Positions 1-9,154 are shown, numbered from the stretch's first letter. The stretch is 64,000 nucleotides of DNA from Herbaspirillum sp. RTI4 (GCF_034313965.1 NZ_JAVIWQ010000002.1:1302001-1366000); one strand, 5' to 3'. A program made the numbers and translations. Notes: generated by a model from the sequence alone, not told the origin.

Positions 1-2
1 TG

Positions 3-80
3 CCAAAGAGCGGAGTGGGGAAAATATTAAGACGTGAATTGCGCGGTTTGGCACAGGCGATTTCGCAAAAAGCCGCATGA
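3..80 (+). CDS. C-terminal end of an AMP-dependent acyl-CoA synthetase (partial)
   Basis: Only the last 25 codons lie in the window. They read through PKSGVGKILRRELRG, which matches the A10 core motif (P-x-S/T-x-x-GKI-x-RR-x-LR) at the C-terminus of the ANL superfamily; its lysine is the adenylation-step lysine. Known members activate a carboxylic acid (fatty, aromatic or similar) as an acyl-AMP and then an acyl-CoA. The substrate cannot be told from this fragment. The frame is open from the window edge to TGA at 78-80. The convergent YciA-like thioesterase gene suggests, by inference only, an acyl-CoA context. Confidence 0.7.
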   Translation, partial: PKSGVGKILRRELRGLAQAISQKAA

Positions 81-109
81 AAAAATAGCGTCCTGCTTTG
101 TCCTGCCGG

Positions 110-158
110 GAGAGTGCCGCCAGGAAGCTTTTAATCGAGCTGCTGTGCGGCACTTCTC
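110..158. terminator. hairpin between convergent genes, possible weak terminator
   Basis: The arms gagagtgccgc (110-120) and gcggcacttctc (147-158) are complementary apart from one bulged base. The loop is 26 nt, and a short T run (gtttt) follows on the plus strand. It lies between the ligase gene end at 80 and the thioesterase end at 246, so it could serve either. The long loop makes it a weak candidate. Confidence 0.35.
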
Positions 159-245
159 GTTTTGCCTTACTGGCTCTGAGTAGATATCAGTTGCTCTGAA
201 TTGCTTTGAATCCCTCAGCGGGCTGCAGCATTCTTCAGTGGGGGC

Positions 246-671
246 TTACGACTTGCTCACCACAGGGTCCGATGCCAGCGGCGGCAAGGAACGTGGCTGG
301 CGGTCGCTGTCCGTGGCGACGTAAGTCAGCGTTGCCTCCGTGACTTTCACGATCTCTTCCGACAGGCGGTTACGCTCGGCATAGACCTCCACATTGATCG
401 TCACCGACGTCCTGCCCACCTTCACTATCTCGGCGTAAAAAGAAAGCAGATCGCCGACAAAAACCGGGTGCTTGAAAACGAAAGAATTGACGGCAATAGT
501 CGCCACGCGGCCATTGGCGCGTTTGGTTGCCGGCAGCGAGCCGGCGATATCGACCTGCGCCATGATCCAGCCGCCGAAGACATCGCCGTGAATGTTGGCG
601 TCAGCAGGCATGGGAACGACCCGCAGTTGCGGCATTTTGCCGGGCGGCAGTGAAAATTCTGGGGTTGTCAT
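246..671 (-). CDS. YciA-like acyl-CoA thioesterase (hotdog fold)
   Basis: The 141-residue product contains NIHGDVFGGWIMAQVD at residues 26-41, the signature of the YciA/BFIT-type hotdog thioesterases. Known members hydrolyse acyl-CoA esters to free acid and CoA in the cytoplasm, and D41 falls at the usual catalytic acid position. Length is normal for the family (about 130-150). There is no signal peptide. It is a single-gene unit on the minus strand, convergent with the preceding ligase. The acyl preference cannot be read from the sequence. It could be annotated simply as an acyl-CoA thioester hydrolase. Confidence 0.9.
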   Translation of the reverse strand: MTTPEFSLPPGKMPQLRVVPMPADANIHGDVFGGWIMAQVDIAGSLPATKRANGRVATIAVNSFVFKHPVFVGDLLSFYAEIVKVGRTSVTINVEVYAERNRLSEEIVKVTEATLTYVATDSDRQPRSLPPLASDPVVSKS

Positions 672-787
672 CGAGACGATTCTCCGGGCTCAGTAGGGTA
701 AAAGGGCTTTGCTTCTATAATGGCATGCCCGAAGGATAAACCATTATCAACTGACCGCTGGCGTTGTTGTATCGCTTTGTCGTGCTA

Positions 788-839
788 CTCGCAATGGCTA
801 TGACAATGCGCCGAAGCAGCAGTCTTTTGCGTCAGTTCT
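788..839 (+). repeat. copy A of a dispersed ~52-bp intergenic repeat
   Basis: This stretch aligns without gaps to 37094-37145; I count about 40 of 52 identical positions. The best conserved parts are tgcgcc and tcttttgcgt. Both copies lie just upstream of a plus-strand gene: the ABC exporter here, a response regulator there. Both are preceded by ccgctggcg, at different distances. It looks like an old dispersed extragenic element of unknown function. Confidence 0.5.
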
Positions 840-861
840 CACCACTCCGGATTTCCCATCT

Positions 862-2688
862 ATGCGACAGTACCGCGCTTCCTCCGAAGCGGAACCTCCG
901 GTTTCGCCCGTTCCACGCAATGACTGGGCCACGCTGAAGGTGCTGATTCCCTATCTCTGGGATTACCGCTGGCGCGTTTTGCTGGCGCTACTGTTTCTGA
1001 TTGCCGCCAAGGTCACCAATGTCGGCGTGCCACTGGTGCTGAAGCAACTGGTCGACCATCTCACGATCAGCCCCACGCACCCTCAGGCCTTGCTGGTACT
1101 GCCCTTGTCGCTGCTGGCCGTGTACGGACTGCTGCGGCTGGCCACGACCTTCTTTACCGAAATGCGCGAGTTCGTCTTTGCCCGGGTGACGCAGCGCACC
1201 GTGCGCACGATTGCCTTGAAGGTATTCCGACACCTGCATGCGCTCTCGCTGCGCTTTCATCTGGACCGCCAGACCGGCGGCATGACGCGCGACATTGAGC
1301 GCGGCACCCGTGGCGTATCGTCTCTGGTGTCGTATACGCTGTTTAGCATCTTGCCGACGCTGATCGAAATTTCGCTGGTGCTGGGTTATCTCTTGCTGCA
1401 CTACGATATCTGGTTCAGCGCGATTGCGGCGGGGGCATTGGTGACCTACATTACCTTCACCGTGACGGTGACCGAATGGCGGCTGCATTTCCGGCGCACC
1501 ATGAATGCCCTTGATTCCCGCGCCAATACCAAAGCCATCGATTCGCTGATCAATTACGAAACGGTCAAATATTTCGGTAACGAAGATTTTGAAGCCCAGC
1601 GTTACGACGATGGTTTGCGCAGCTATGAAACGGCGGCGATCAAATCGCAGACTTCGCTGTCGCTGCTCAATACCGGTCAATCGGCCATTATCGCTATCAC
1701 TGTCACCCTGATTTTGTGGCGCGCCACGCAAGGCGTCATCGACAGCAAAATGACGCTGGGCGATCTAGTGCTGGTCAATGCTTTCATGATCCAGCTTTAC
1801 GTACCACTGAATTTTCTTGGCGTGGTGTACCGGGAAATCAAACAGAGTCTGGCCGACATGGAGCGCCTGTTTTCTCTGATGCGCGAGCATCGTGAAGTCG
1901 CCGATGTGCCGGCGGCCAAGGAATTGATGGTCGGCCCTGCCGAAGTGCGGTTTACCGACGTTGGTTTCGGCTACGATCCGCAGCGCCAGATTCTGTTCGA
2001 TGTCGATTTCACGGTGGCGGCCGGTACGACGACGGCGGTCGTCGGGCATAGCGGCTCCGGCAAATCGACTATCGCTCGTCTGCTGTTTCGTTTTTACGAT
2101 ACGCAGACCGGCAGCATTGCCATCGATGGCCAGGATATCCGTCAGCTGACGCAGGCATCGGTACGCCGCGCAATCGGCATCGTGCCGCAGGACACGGTGC
2201 TGTTTAACGACACAATCGAATACAACATCGCCTACGGCAATCCCGGTAGCAGCAAAGAGCAGATCATCGCCGCCGCGCGCGCCGCCTACATTCACGACTT
2301 CATCGAATCGCTGCCGAAGGCTTATGCCACGCTGGTCGGCGAGCGCGGACTGAAATTGTCGGGCGGCGAAAAGCAGCGCGTCGCCATCGCTCGCGCCTTG
2401 CTGAAAAATCCCGCGATTCTGATTTTCGACGAAGCGACCTCGGCGCTCGACTCCAAAGCGGAGCAGGCAATACAAACCCAATTGCGCGAGATATCGCGTA
2501 ACCGGACCACGCTGGTCATCGCTCACCGGCTATCGACGATTGTCGATGCGGCGCAGATACTGGTGCTGGAAAAAGGGCGCATCATCGAGCGCGGAACGCA
2601 CACTGGTTTGCTGGCTGCCGGCGGCGCTTACGCGCAAATGTGGGAGCGGCAGCAAGCGCGGGAAGAAGAGCCTCTGCTATCGGCATAG
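862..2688 (+). CDS. Atm1/HMT1-type ABC exporter (fused permease-ATPase)
   Basis: The 608-residue half-transporter has a six-helix membrane domain (about residues 35-340) followed by an ABC ATPase domain. Walker A GHSGSGKST lies near 394-402, the signature LSGGEKQR near 499, Walker B ILIFDEATSALD near 518, and the H-loop VIAHRLST near 553. The overall look fits the bacterial Atm1 (ABCB7-like) subgroup, whose known members export glutathione conjugates or heavy-metal thiolates as homodimers in the inner membrane. MsbA-type lipid flippases are the main alternative. There is no clear Shine-Dalgarno at this ATG. The next gene starts 66 bp downstream on the same strand. Confidence 0.85.
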   Translation: MRQYRASSEAEPPVSPVPRNDWATLKVLIPYLWDYRWRVLLALLFLIAAKVTNVGVPLVLKQLVDHLTISPTHPQALLVLPLSLLAVYGLLRLATTFFTEMREFVFARVTQRTVRTIALKVFRHLHALSLRFHLDRQTGGMTRDIERGTRGVSSLVSYTLFSILPTLIEISLVLGYLLLHYDIWFSAIAAGALVTYITFTVTVTEWRLHFRRTMNALDSRANTKAIDSLINYETVKYFGNEDFEAQRYDDGLRSYETAAIKSQTSLSLLNTGQSAIIAITVTLILWRATQGVIDSKMTLGDLVLVNAFMIQLYVPLNFLGVVYREIKQSLADMERLFSLMREHREVADVPAAKELMVGPAEVRFTDVGFGYDPQRQILFDVDFTVAAGTTTAVVGHSGSGKSTIARLLFRFYDTQTGSIAIDGQDIRQLTQASVRRAIGIVPQDTVLFNDTIEYNIAYGNPGSSKEQIIAAARAAYIHDFIESLPKAYATLVGERGLKLSGGEKQRVAIARALLKNPAILIFDEATSALDSKAEQAIQTQLREISRNRTTLVIAHRLSTIVDAAQILVLEKGRIIERGTHTGLLAAGGAYAQMWERQQAREEEPLLSA

Positions 2689-2754
2689 TCGCCTCGCTGC
2701 GGGTGCGCGGCGAGAGATCGCGCTCCGAGACGGCGAATCGACTACCATAGCGGG

Positions 2755-3720
2755 ATGGAAAGCAAATGGCTGGAAGACTTTATTTCTCTTGTGGAAACAC
2801 GCAGTTTCAGCCGTTCGGCTGAATTGCGCCACGTCACGCAACCCGCATTTTCCCGGCGCATTCAATCGCTGGAAGCCTGGCTCGGTGCCGATCTGATCGA
2901 CCGTACCTCCTATCCGACCCGGCTGACTTCCGCCGGCGAAGTCTTTTACGAGCAAGCCGTTGAGATGCTGGGGCAAATCAACAATACCCGGGCATTGCTC
3001 AGAAGCAAACGGCCAACGTCGCAGACGACTGTCGATTTCGCCGTGCCGCACACACTGTCCCTGACCTTTATGCCGAAATGGCTCAGTACGCTGGAGAACG
3101 ATTTCGGTGCCTTGAGCACCCGTCTGATTGCCCTCAATGTCCACGATGCGGTGATGACTATCGTCGAAGGCGGTTGCGATTTACTGCTCTGCTATCACCA
3201 TCCGCGCCAGCCGGTGCAGCTCGACGCCAGCCGTTACGACATGCTGAAGATGGGCAGCGAAGTGCTGCGCGCCTATTCCCGCTGCGATCAGGACGGCCAG
3301 CCGCTCTACCGGCTACCGGGTACGCCTGAAGCGCCGTTGCCCTTTCTGTCCTATACCAACAATGCCTATCTGGGACGGATGGTGGAACTGATTCTGTCCG
3401 ATCTGAAAAAGCCGCTGCATCTGGAAAAGCGCTATGAAACCGATATGGCGGAGAGCCTGAAAATGATGGCGCTGGAAGGGCATGGCCTGGCGTTCCTGCC
3501 GGAATCCTCGCTTACGCGTGAAGTGCGTCAAAAGCAATTGGTGCGTGCCGACGGCGGGCAATCGGAATGGGAAGTGGAAATGGAAATTCGCTTGTATCGG
3601 GAGCGGCCCACTGTCACGCGTCCTGGCAAAGTTCTGATTAATCGTCTGTGGGAGTATTTGTCTGCTCAGCAAAATAAATCAGTCGCGGAAGACGTCCGTA
3701 GAAAAATTCGGGAAAAATAA
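2755..3720 (+). CDS. LysR-family transcriptional regulator (YjiE/HypT-like)
   Basis: The product is 321 residues. The N-terminal winged helix (about 1-62) contains FSRSAELRHVTQPAFSRRI, typical of LysR DNA-recognition helices, and a periplasmic-binding-type effector domain spans about 90-305. The ATKWLxDF-like start and an effector segment with LSYTNNAYLGR remind me of the E. coli YjiE/HypT subgroup; this is from memory and only moderately sure. LysR proteins commonly control a neighbouring gene; the gdh gene 183 bp downstream is on the same strand and is a possible but unproven target. An inverted repeat (ATAGG, 6 nt, CCTAT) follows the stop codon at 3722-3737. Confidence 0.85.
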   Translation: MESKWLEDFISLVETRSFSRSAELRHVTQPAFSRRIQSLEAWLGADLIDRTSYPTRLTSAGEVFYEQAVEMLGQINNTRALLRSKRPTSQTTVDFAVPHTLSLTFMPKWLSTLENDFGALSTRLIALNVHDAVMTIVEGGCDLLLCYHHPRQPVQLDASRYDMLKMGSEVLRAYSRCDQDGQPLYRLPGTPEAPLPFLSYTNNAYLGRMVELILSDLKKPLHLEKRYETDMAESLKMMALEGHGLAFLPESSLTREVRQKQLVRADGGQSEWEVEMEIRLYRERPTVTRPGKVLINRLWEYLSAQQNKSVAEDVRRKIREK

Positions 3721-3791
3721 GATAGGTCTGGGCCTATGATGATGGGCGGCGAAGGGCTGTCAGAGCAGGGTGTTACCTCATATACTTTTTT

Positions 3792-3807
3792 TGCATGTGT
3801 CCATGCA
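3792..3807. promoter_or_regulatory. palindrome upstream of gdh, possible operator
   Basis: TGCATG and CATGCA are perfectly complementary arms 4 nt apart, about 97 bp before the gdh start. Position and symmetry suit a regulator binding site. I cannot assign the protein. Confidence 0.3.
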
Positions 3808-3903
3808 CACAAAGCATTAGCCGGGCGAACTGGCTTGTCCTACGATGGCGCCACCGTATTTCAGCAACATCCGTACGCGATGAACCCATAGGAGCTATTG
3901 CAT

Positions 3904-5214
3904 ATGTCTACCCCGTCTGTCCCCTCGCAAGTCCCTCATCATGTTATTCCCTCATATCTTAATCACGACAACCTCGGTCCCTGGGGTGTGTATCTGGAGC
4001 AGATTGATCGCGTCACGCCGCATCTTGGCTCGCTGGCGCGCTGGGTCGAAACGCTCAAGCGCCCGAAGCGCGTCCTGATCGTCGATGTGCCAATTGAACG
4101 CGATGATGGCAGCATTGCCCATTTTGAAGGCTATCGCGTGCAGCACAATACCTCGCGCGGCCCGGGAAAAGGCGGCGTGCGTTTCCATCAGGATGTGACT
4201 TTGTCGGAAGTGATGGCGCTGTCGGGCTGGATGACGGTCAAAAATGCGGCTGTCAATGTTCCTTACGGCGGAGCCAAGGGCGGCATCCGCGTCGATCCCA
4301 AGACGCTGTCGCGTGGCGAGCTGCAACGCATGACGCGCCGCTACACGAGCGAAATCGGCATCATCATCGGGCCTAACAAAGATATTCCGGCACCTGATGT
4401 AGGCACCGATTCGCAAATCATGGCCTGGATGATGGATACCTACTCGATGAACCAGGGCAGCACGGCGTCGGGTGTTGTGACCGGTAAGCCGATTTCACTG
4501 GGCGGTAGCCTGGGACGGAATGAAGCTACCGGACGCGGTGTTTTCGTCGTCGGTTGCGAGGCAGCGAGCAAGCTCGGCCTTGAAATCAAAGGGGCTCGGG
4601 TGATTGTGCAGGGCTTCGGCAATGTCGGCGGTATCGCGGCGCGTTTGTTTGCCGACGCCGGTGCGCTGATTGTGGGCGTGCAGGACCATAAATCGACGGT
4701 GGTGCGCAGCAGCGGACTGGACGTCGCTGCATTGCAGGCGCATATTACGGCGACTGGTAGCGTTGCGGGTTTTGCCGGTGCGGATGAAATCAGCGACCGC
4801 TCCCAGTTTTGGGGCCTGGACTGCGACATTCTGGTGCCTGCTGCGCTGGAACAGCAAATTACGGCAGAGAACGCGCACCGCATTCGCGCCAAATTGATTC
4901 TGGAAGGTGCCAACGGCCCGACCACGCCGGAAGCCGACGATATCCTGCACGATAAGGGCGTACTGATTGTGCCGGACGTGATTGCCAATGCCGGTGGCGT
5001 GACCGTCAGCTATTTTGAATGGGTGCAGGATTTTTCCAGCTTCTTCTGGTCCGAAGATGAAATCAATCTGCGCCTGACGCGCCTGATGCGGGAGGCGCTT
5101 GCGGCAGTCTGGCAATTGTCGGTCGAAAAGAAGGTGTCCTTGCGCACAGCGGCTTTTATCGTTGCCTGTACACGGGTACTGGAAGCGCGCGAAATGCGTG
5201 GTTTGTACCCTTGA
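3904..5214 (+). CDS. gdhA: glutamate dehydrogenase (Glu/Leu/Phe/Val dehydrogenase family)
   Basis: The 436-residue enzyme catalyses reversible NAD(P)-dependent interconversion of glutamate with 2-oxoglutarate and ammonium. N-terminal segments [11 protein letters not shown] and PYGGAKGGI (near 120, holding the family's conserved lysine) form the substrate site, and GFGNVG near 238-243 is the dinucleotide-binding turn. I chose ATG at 3904 because GGAG lies 9 nt upstream (3891-3894); a TTG two codons earlier is less likely. Length (~430) suits the hexameric bacterial/archaeal type. It lies just ahead of the glutamate uptake operon, so the two probably work together in glutamate catabolism. Confidence 0.92.
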   Translation: MSTPSVPSQVPHHVIPSYLNHDNLGPWGVYLEQIDRVTPHLGSLARWVETLKRPKRVLIVDVPIERDDGSIAHFEGYRVQHNTSRGPGKGGVRFHQDVTLSEVMALSGWMTVKNAAVNVPYGGAKGGIRVDPKTLSRGELQRMTRRYTSEIGIIIGPNKDIPAPDVGTDSQIMAWMMDTYSMNQGSTASGVVTGKPISLGGSLGRNEATGRGVFVVGCEAASKLGLEIKGARVIVQGFGNVGGIAARLFADAGALIVGVQDHKSTVVRSSGLDVAALQAHITATGSVAGFAGADEISDRSQFWGLDCDILVPAALEQQITAENAHRIRAKLILEGANGPTTPEADDILHDKGVLIVPDVIANAGGVTVSYFEWVQDFSSFFWSEDEINLRLTRLMREALAAVWQLSVEKKVSLRTAAFIVACTRVLEAREMRGLYP

Positions 5215-5708
5215 TGGTGTTCTGTTCGATATAAGGAAATAGGCAGGGAAAATAAGAGGTTGCACGGGAGGAGACAAGTGTATCGATGTTGAGCTGCCGA
5301 AAAAAATAGATCAATTTTCAGCTCGACGTTGTGACATCATGCAACGCGCATCGATGGTTTGCATGGCTGGCTTGGAATTTGCATAAGCATCAGTCAGAAA
5401 GGCAGCTGCCGGTTCCATTCGGGCATTCGGATCACAGAATACCTGGGGCCCGGCAATCGCCAGCGTATGCAATGATATGTGCTGTCGCCTTCCTGTTTCC
5501 CCTTCCCTTTGTTACTACCGGTACAATGCGCCGAATCCTGGCGTAATCGATTGTTGGAATGCGCATGTGGGAGCAAGTGATTTATCAGACGTAGCACGTA
5601 ACAGGCAAGCCGGTTCAAGCAACGCGCCTTTCGGCGTGGGTCGACAAAATCCACTGTAGTTGCAGGGGCTTTTGGTACACTAAGATAGTATTTTTTCAGG
5701 AGAATTAC
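5215..5708. other. 494-bp gdhA-gltI intergenic region
   Basis: I see no convincing gene here. It holds a long inverted repeat (GTTGAGCTG at 5288-5296 against CAGCTCGAC near 5320-5328, complementary with one G-T pair), a sigma-54-like promoter at 5368-5383 and the Shine-Dalgarno of gltI (AGGAGAA just before 5709). Small open frames in the interval have poor starts and no recognisable product. Confidence 0.5.
5368..5383 (+). promoter_or_regulatory. candidate sigma-54 promoter of gltIJKL
   Basis: TGGCTTGGAATTTGCA matches the RpoN consensus TGGCACG-N4-TTGCW at every fixed position except two, and the invariant GG and GC are separated by the required 10 nt. It would start a transcript with a ~310-nt leader before gltI. 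Known glutamate/aspartate transporters in pseudomonads are RpoN-dependent (the AauRS system), which makes this biologically sensible. The inverted repeat about 70 bp upstream could be an enhancer site; that is inference. Confidence 0.45.
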
Positions 5709-6659
5709 ATGAAGTTGTTCAAAATTGCAGGCGCAGTCATAGGTGCATCCTTATTAATGGGTTCTGTTCAGGCTCAGCAGCTGACAGGCACCCTGAAAAA
5801 AATTAAAGAGTCCGGTACATTGACCCTGGGCGTACGCGATGCTTCCATTCCTTTCTCGTACCTGGACGACAAGCAGTCTTACCAAGGTTATTCAGTTGAC
5901 CTGTGCATGAAGGCTGCGACAGCGATCCAGAAATCGTTGGGCCTGACTGCACTGAACGTCAAAATGGTGCCAGTGACTTCCGCTACGCGCATCCCACTGA
6001 TCGCCAACGGCACGATCGACATCTCTTGCGATTCCGCCACCAACAACCTTGAACGTCAGAAACAAGTCGCCTTTGCCGTGACCGAATTTGTGACCGCCAA
6101 TCGTTTCCTGTCGAAAAAATCATCGAACCTGAAGACGCTGGAAGACCTGAAGGGCAAGACCATTGTCTCTACCGCAGGTACCTCGAATCTGAAGCAGATC
6201 GCGACCCTCAATACTGAACGCAACCTTGGCCTCACAATCCTGAGCGCCAAAGACCATGCTGAAGCTTTCCTGATGGTGGAAACAGGTCGTGCCGTTGCTT
6301 TCGTGATGGATGACATCCTGCTGTCTTCGCTGGCCGCCACATCCAAAGCGCCTGCCGACTATGCGATCAGCTCAGAAGCCTTGTCGGTGGAGCCGTACGG
6401 CCTGATCCTGCGACGCGAAGATGCAGCGTTCAAGAAGGTGGTCGACGATGCGTTGACCGTGGTCTACAAATCCGACGACATCAAAAAGATCTATGCCAAA
6501 TGGTTCCTCTCGCCTATCCCTCCAAAGGGTGTCAACCTGAATGTTCCTATGAGTCCGCAACTGATGGCCGTGTTCGCCAAGCCTACCGATTCCGGCGATC
6601 CAGCTGCTTACGCAGCCGTGCCTGAAGCGCAAAAGCAAAGCTCGAAAAAAATGAAGTAA
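5709..6659 (+). CDS. gltI: glutamate/aspartate ABC transporter, periplasmic binding protein
   Basis: The 316-residue protein starts with a Sec signal peptide (cleavage expected after VQA, residue 22), followed by a family-3 solute-binding fold beginning LKKIKESGTLTLGVRDASIP. It would capture L-glutamate and L-aspartate in the periplasm and hand them to GltJK. AGGAGAA sits just before the ATG. It is first in a gltIJKL operon, with an intrinsic-terminator-like hairpin between it and gltJ that would let the binding protein be made in excess. It is closely related to E. coli GltI by gene order and N-terminal sequence. Confidence 0.9.
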   Translation: MKLFKIAGAVIGASLLMGSVQAQQLTGTLKKIKESGTLTLGVRDASIPFSYLDDKQSYQGYSVDLCMKAATAIQKSLGLTALNVKMVPVTSATRIPLIANGTIDISCDSATNNLERQKQVAFAVTEFVTANRFLSKKSSNLKTLEDLKGKTIVSTAGTSNLKQIATLNTERNLGLTILSAKDHAEAFLMVETGRAVAFVMDDILLSSLAATSKAPADYAISSEALSVEPYGLILRREDAAFKKVVDDALTVVYKSDDIKKIYAKWFLSPIPPKGVNLNVPMSPQLMAVFAKPTDSGDPAAYAAVPEAQKQSSKKMK

Positions 6660-6684
6660 GCAGGTGAACACGTGGCGACACGAG

Positions 6685-6713
6685 AAAACGGGGGGCGAAA
6701 GCGCCCCGTTTTT
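6685..6713 (+). terminator. intrinsic terminator between gltI and gltJ
   Basis: The stem acggggggc / gcgccccgt closes on a GAAA tetraloop and is followed by TTTTT. Its position inside the operon, 25 bp after gltI, suggests partial termination that lowers permease and ATPase expression relative to the binding protein. This is a common arrangement in uptake operons. Confidence 0.8.
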
Positions 6714-6877
6714 GCATCGAATGCATCAGAAGCAGGGCTGGACAGAATGCGTTTCCTACCTGTCCAGTGCAATGAGTAATTCGGAATCGCACCAAAGACA
6801 ATTAAATATAATCACTTTCCTGGATGGCAGCACATCGCGATCCTGGTTGACAGGCGGTTCGATAGAAGCGAGGGCAT

Positions 6878-7627
6878 ATGCATTACAACTGGAACTGGGG
6901 CATTTTCTGGGAGACCTCCCCGGATGGAATCCCCTACATCAATACTTTACTGATCGGCCTTGAATGGACGATTGCCACCGCCGCATTCGGTTGGATTATG
7001 GCCATGGTGCTGGGAACAATCGCCGGCACCGTCCTGACCACAGGGAATAAATGGGCGGTCAGACTGGCCACAGCGTATGTCGAATTATTTCGCAACATAC
7101 CGCTGCTGGTACAAATGTTTCTCTGGTACTTCGTCGTGCCGGAACTGCTGCCGGAAGCCGCCGGCAACTGGCTCAAGAGCCTGCCGAATGCGTCTTTCGT
7201 CACTGCTTTCCTGGCGCTGGGATTTTTCACTTCCTCGCGTGTTGCGATTCAGGTAGCGACCGGTATTAACGCCTTGCCACGCGGCCAACGCATGGCTGGC
7301 GCTGCATTAGGACTCACCCCGACGCAAACCTATCGCTATGTTCTCTTGCCGATGGCGTTTCGCATCATCATCCCCTCGCTGACCAATGAATTTGCCGCGA
7401 TCATCAAGAACAGTTCGGTGGCACTGACCATCGGTCTGGTCGAACTGACTGCTGCCACGTACTCGATGCGCGAATTCACTTTTCAGACTTTCGAGGCGCT
7501 GACCGGCGCGACGATCATCTACATCATCATTTCGATCATTGCTTTGCTGGTGGCGCGCTTCCTGGAAAAAGTAACCGCGGTACCGGGTTACATCACCACC
7601 GGCAGCGCCGGTTCGGGAGGGCATTAA
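6878..7627 (+). CDS. gltJ: glutamate/aspartate ABC transporter permease GltJ
   Basis: The 249-residue inner-membrane protein has about five hydrophobic helices and a HisM-type permease domain. The EAA-loop region (around ALGLTPTQTYRYVLLPMAFR) contacts the ATPase. The N-terminus (MHYNWNWGIFWE) is characteristic of GltJ. It pairs with GltK, whose gene begins 3 bp downstream, to form the translocation pore. A GCGAGGG ribosome site precedes the ATG. Confidence 0.9.
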   Translation: MHYNWNWGIFWETSPDGIPYINTLLIGLEWTIATAAFGWIMAMVLGTIAGTVLTTGNKWAVRLATAYVELFRNIPLLVQMFLWYFVVPELLPEAAGNWLKSLPNASFVTAFLALGFFTSSRVAIQVATGINALPRGQRMAGAALGLTPTQTYRYVLLPMAFRIIIPSLTNEFAAIIKNSSVALTIGLVELTAATYSMREFTFQTFEALTGATIIYIIISIIALLVARFLEKVTAVPGYITTGSAGSGGH

Positions 7628-7630
7628 TTC

Positions 7631-8326
7631 ATGTTCGCCAATTTCGATTTCAACGTCATCGAGCGCTCGTGGTACTACTTGTTTACCACGGGCCTCAAAT
7701 TCACACTGGTGCTGACGTTTTGCGCCATGGCTGGCGGCATCCTGATCGGCACCTTGCTGGCCATGATGCGCTTGTCCAGTAACAAAGCCATTTCCTTGCT
7801 TGCCACGGGCTACGTTAACCTGATCCGATCGGTACCTCTGGTACTGGTGATTTTCTGGTTTTACTTCCTGGTGCCTTACATCGGTGCCTGGATCATTGGC
7901 GCCAGCGAGCCGATACAAGTGGGTGCCTTTTCCTCAGCGATGATTACCTTCATCCTGTTCGAAGCGGCCTACTATTGCGAAATCATGCGTTCCGGCATTC
8001 AGTCGATACCACGCGGGCAAGTCTTTGCCGGCTACGCTATCGGTATGAACTACTGGCAAATGATGGGCAACATCGTGCTGCCGCAAGCCTTTCGCAATAT
8101 GACGCCCATCCTGCTGACCCAAACCATCGTGCTGTTCCAGGATGTCTCGCTGGTCTACGTGCTGGGTTCGGTACCGGAGTTCGTCACCAGCGCCGCGAAG
8201 ATCGCGCAACGGGATGGCCGGCTGGTCGAAATGTACCTGTTCGTCGCCGTGGTCTATTTCGTGCTCAGCTTCTTGCTGTCGCAACTGGTGAAGCGTTTCC
8301 AGAAACGCATCGCGATTATTCGATAA
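7631..8326 (+). CDS. gltK: glutamate/aspartate ABC transporter permease GltK
   Basis: The 231-residue second permease has a HisM-like fold. It contains IPRGQVFAGYAIGMNYWQMM, an EAA-type coupling loop, near residues 122-142. It follows gltJ after 3 bp with GAGGG as ribosome site, so translation is probably coupled. It forms a heterodimer with GltJ. Its N-terminus places the first helix after about residue 15. Confidence 0.9.
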   Translation: MFANFDFNVIERSWYYLFTTGLKFTLVLTFCAMAGGILIGTLLAMMRLSSNKAISLLATGYVNLIRSVPLVLVIFWFYFLVPYIGAWIIGASEPIQVGAFSSAMITFILFEAAYYCEIMRSGIQSIPRGQVFAGYAIGMNYWQMMGNIVLPQAFRNMTPILLTQTIVLFQDVSLVYVLGSVPEFVTSAAKIAQRDGRLVEMYLFVAVVYFVLSFLLSQLVKRFQKRIAIIR

Positions 8327-8365
8327 ATTTTGACGCGCGTCGTGCCGGTTCGGACGACATAGCTT

Positions 8366-8392
8366 TTGCGCCAGCCGGGCTGGTTGGCGCAA
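8366..8392 (+). other. strong hairpin in the gltK-gltL gap
   Basis: TTGCGCCA and TGGCGCAA (8366-8373 and 8385-8392) are perfectly complementary, with a partly paired GCC...GGT inside. There is no T run, so an mRNA-stabilising or REP-like role is more likely than termination. It sits in the 99-bp spacer before gltL. Confidence 0.5.
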
Positions 8393-8425
8393 TGCCCGCA
8401 CTGTATTAAGGAATGAGGGAAAAAA

Positions 8426-9154
8426 ATGATTGAACTTAAAAATGTCAGCAAATGGTACGGCACCTTTCAGGTACTGACCGATTGCACCACCAATGTCACC
8501 AAGGGCGATGTGGTGGTGGTGTGCGGCCCGTCCGGGTCCGGCAAATCCACGCTGATTAAAACCGTCAATGGTCTGGAGCCGTTTCAAAAGGGCGAGATCA
8601 TCGTCGATAATATTTCGGTCGGCGCGCCCAAGACCAATCTGTCCAAGCTGCGCGCGCGCATCGGGATGGTGTTCCAGAACTTCGAATTGTTTCCCCATCT
8701 GACCATTCGCGAAAATCTCACTATCGGCCAGATCAAGGTGCTGGGTCGCAGCGTCGATGAAGCGACTGAAAAGGGCTTGAAATATCTGGATCGCGTCGGC
8801 CTGATCGCGCAGCAAGATAAGTTTCCCGGTCAATTGTCGGGCGGCCAGCAACAGCGTGTGGCAATTGCCCGGGCGCTGTCGATGGACCCGATCGCCATGC
8901 TGTTCGATGAACCGACTTCGGCGCTCGATCCTGAAATGATCAACGAAGTGCTGGACGTGATGGTGACGCTGGCGCAGGAAGGCATGACCATGATGGTCGT
9001 CACGCATGAAATGGGCTTTGCCAAGAAGGTTGCCAACCGCGTGGTGTTCATGGACAAGGGCCTGATCATCGAGGACTGCACCAAGGATGAGTTTTTTGGA
9101 ACGCCGCGCTCTGACCGGGCGCGCGATTTCCTGGCAAAAATCATCCAGCATTAA
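8426..9154 (+). CDS. gltL: glutamate/aspartate ABC transporter ATP-binding protein
   Basis: The 242-residue ABC ATPase energises GltJK. Walker A GPSGSGKST lies near residues 34-42, the signature LSGGQQQRVAIARAL near 137, Walker B AMLFDEPTSALD near 157, and the H-loop VVTHEMGFA near 192; these make it a member of the polar amino acid (GlnQ/HisP) class. GGAATGAGGG precedes the ATG. The last codons CAG CAT TAA are the first part of a five-copy 14-bp tandem repeat that runs into the 3' flank. Confidence 0.92.
   Translation: MIELKNVSKWYGTFQVLTDCTTNVTKGDVVVVCGPSGSGKSTLIKTVNGLEPFQKGEIIVDNISVGAPKTNLSKLRARIGMVFQNFELFPHLTIRENLTIGQIKVLGRSVDEATEKGLKYLDRVGLIAQQDKFPGQLSGGQQQRVAIARALSMDPIAMLFDEPTSALDPEMINEVLDVMVTLAQEGMTMMVVTHEMGFAKKVANRVVFMDKGLIIEDCTKDEFFGTPRSDRARDFLAKIIQH

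Noticed and set aside
5331..5659. two small plus-strand open frames before gltI
   Set aside because: They have no ribosome sites or recognisable products, and they overlap the candidate sigma-54 promoter and leader.
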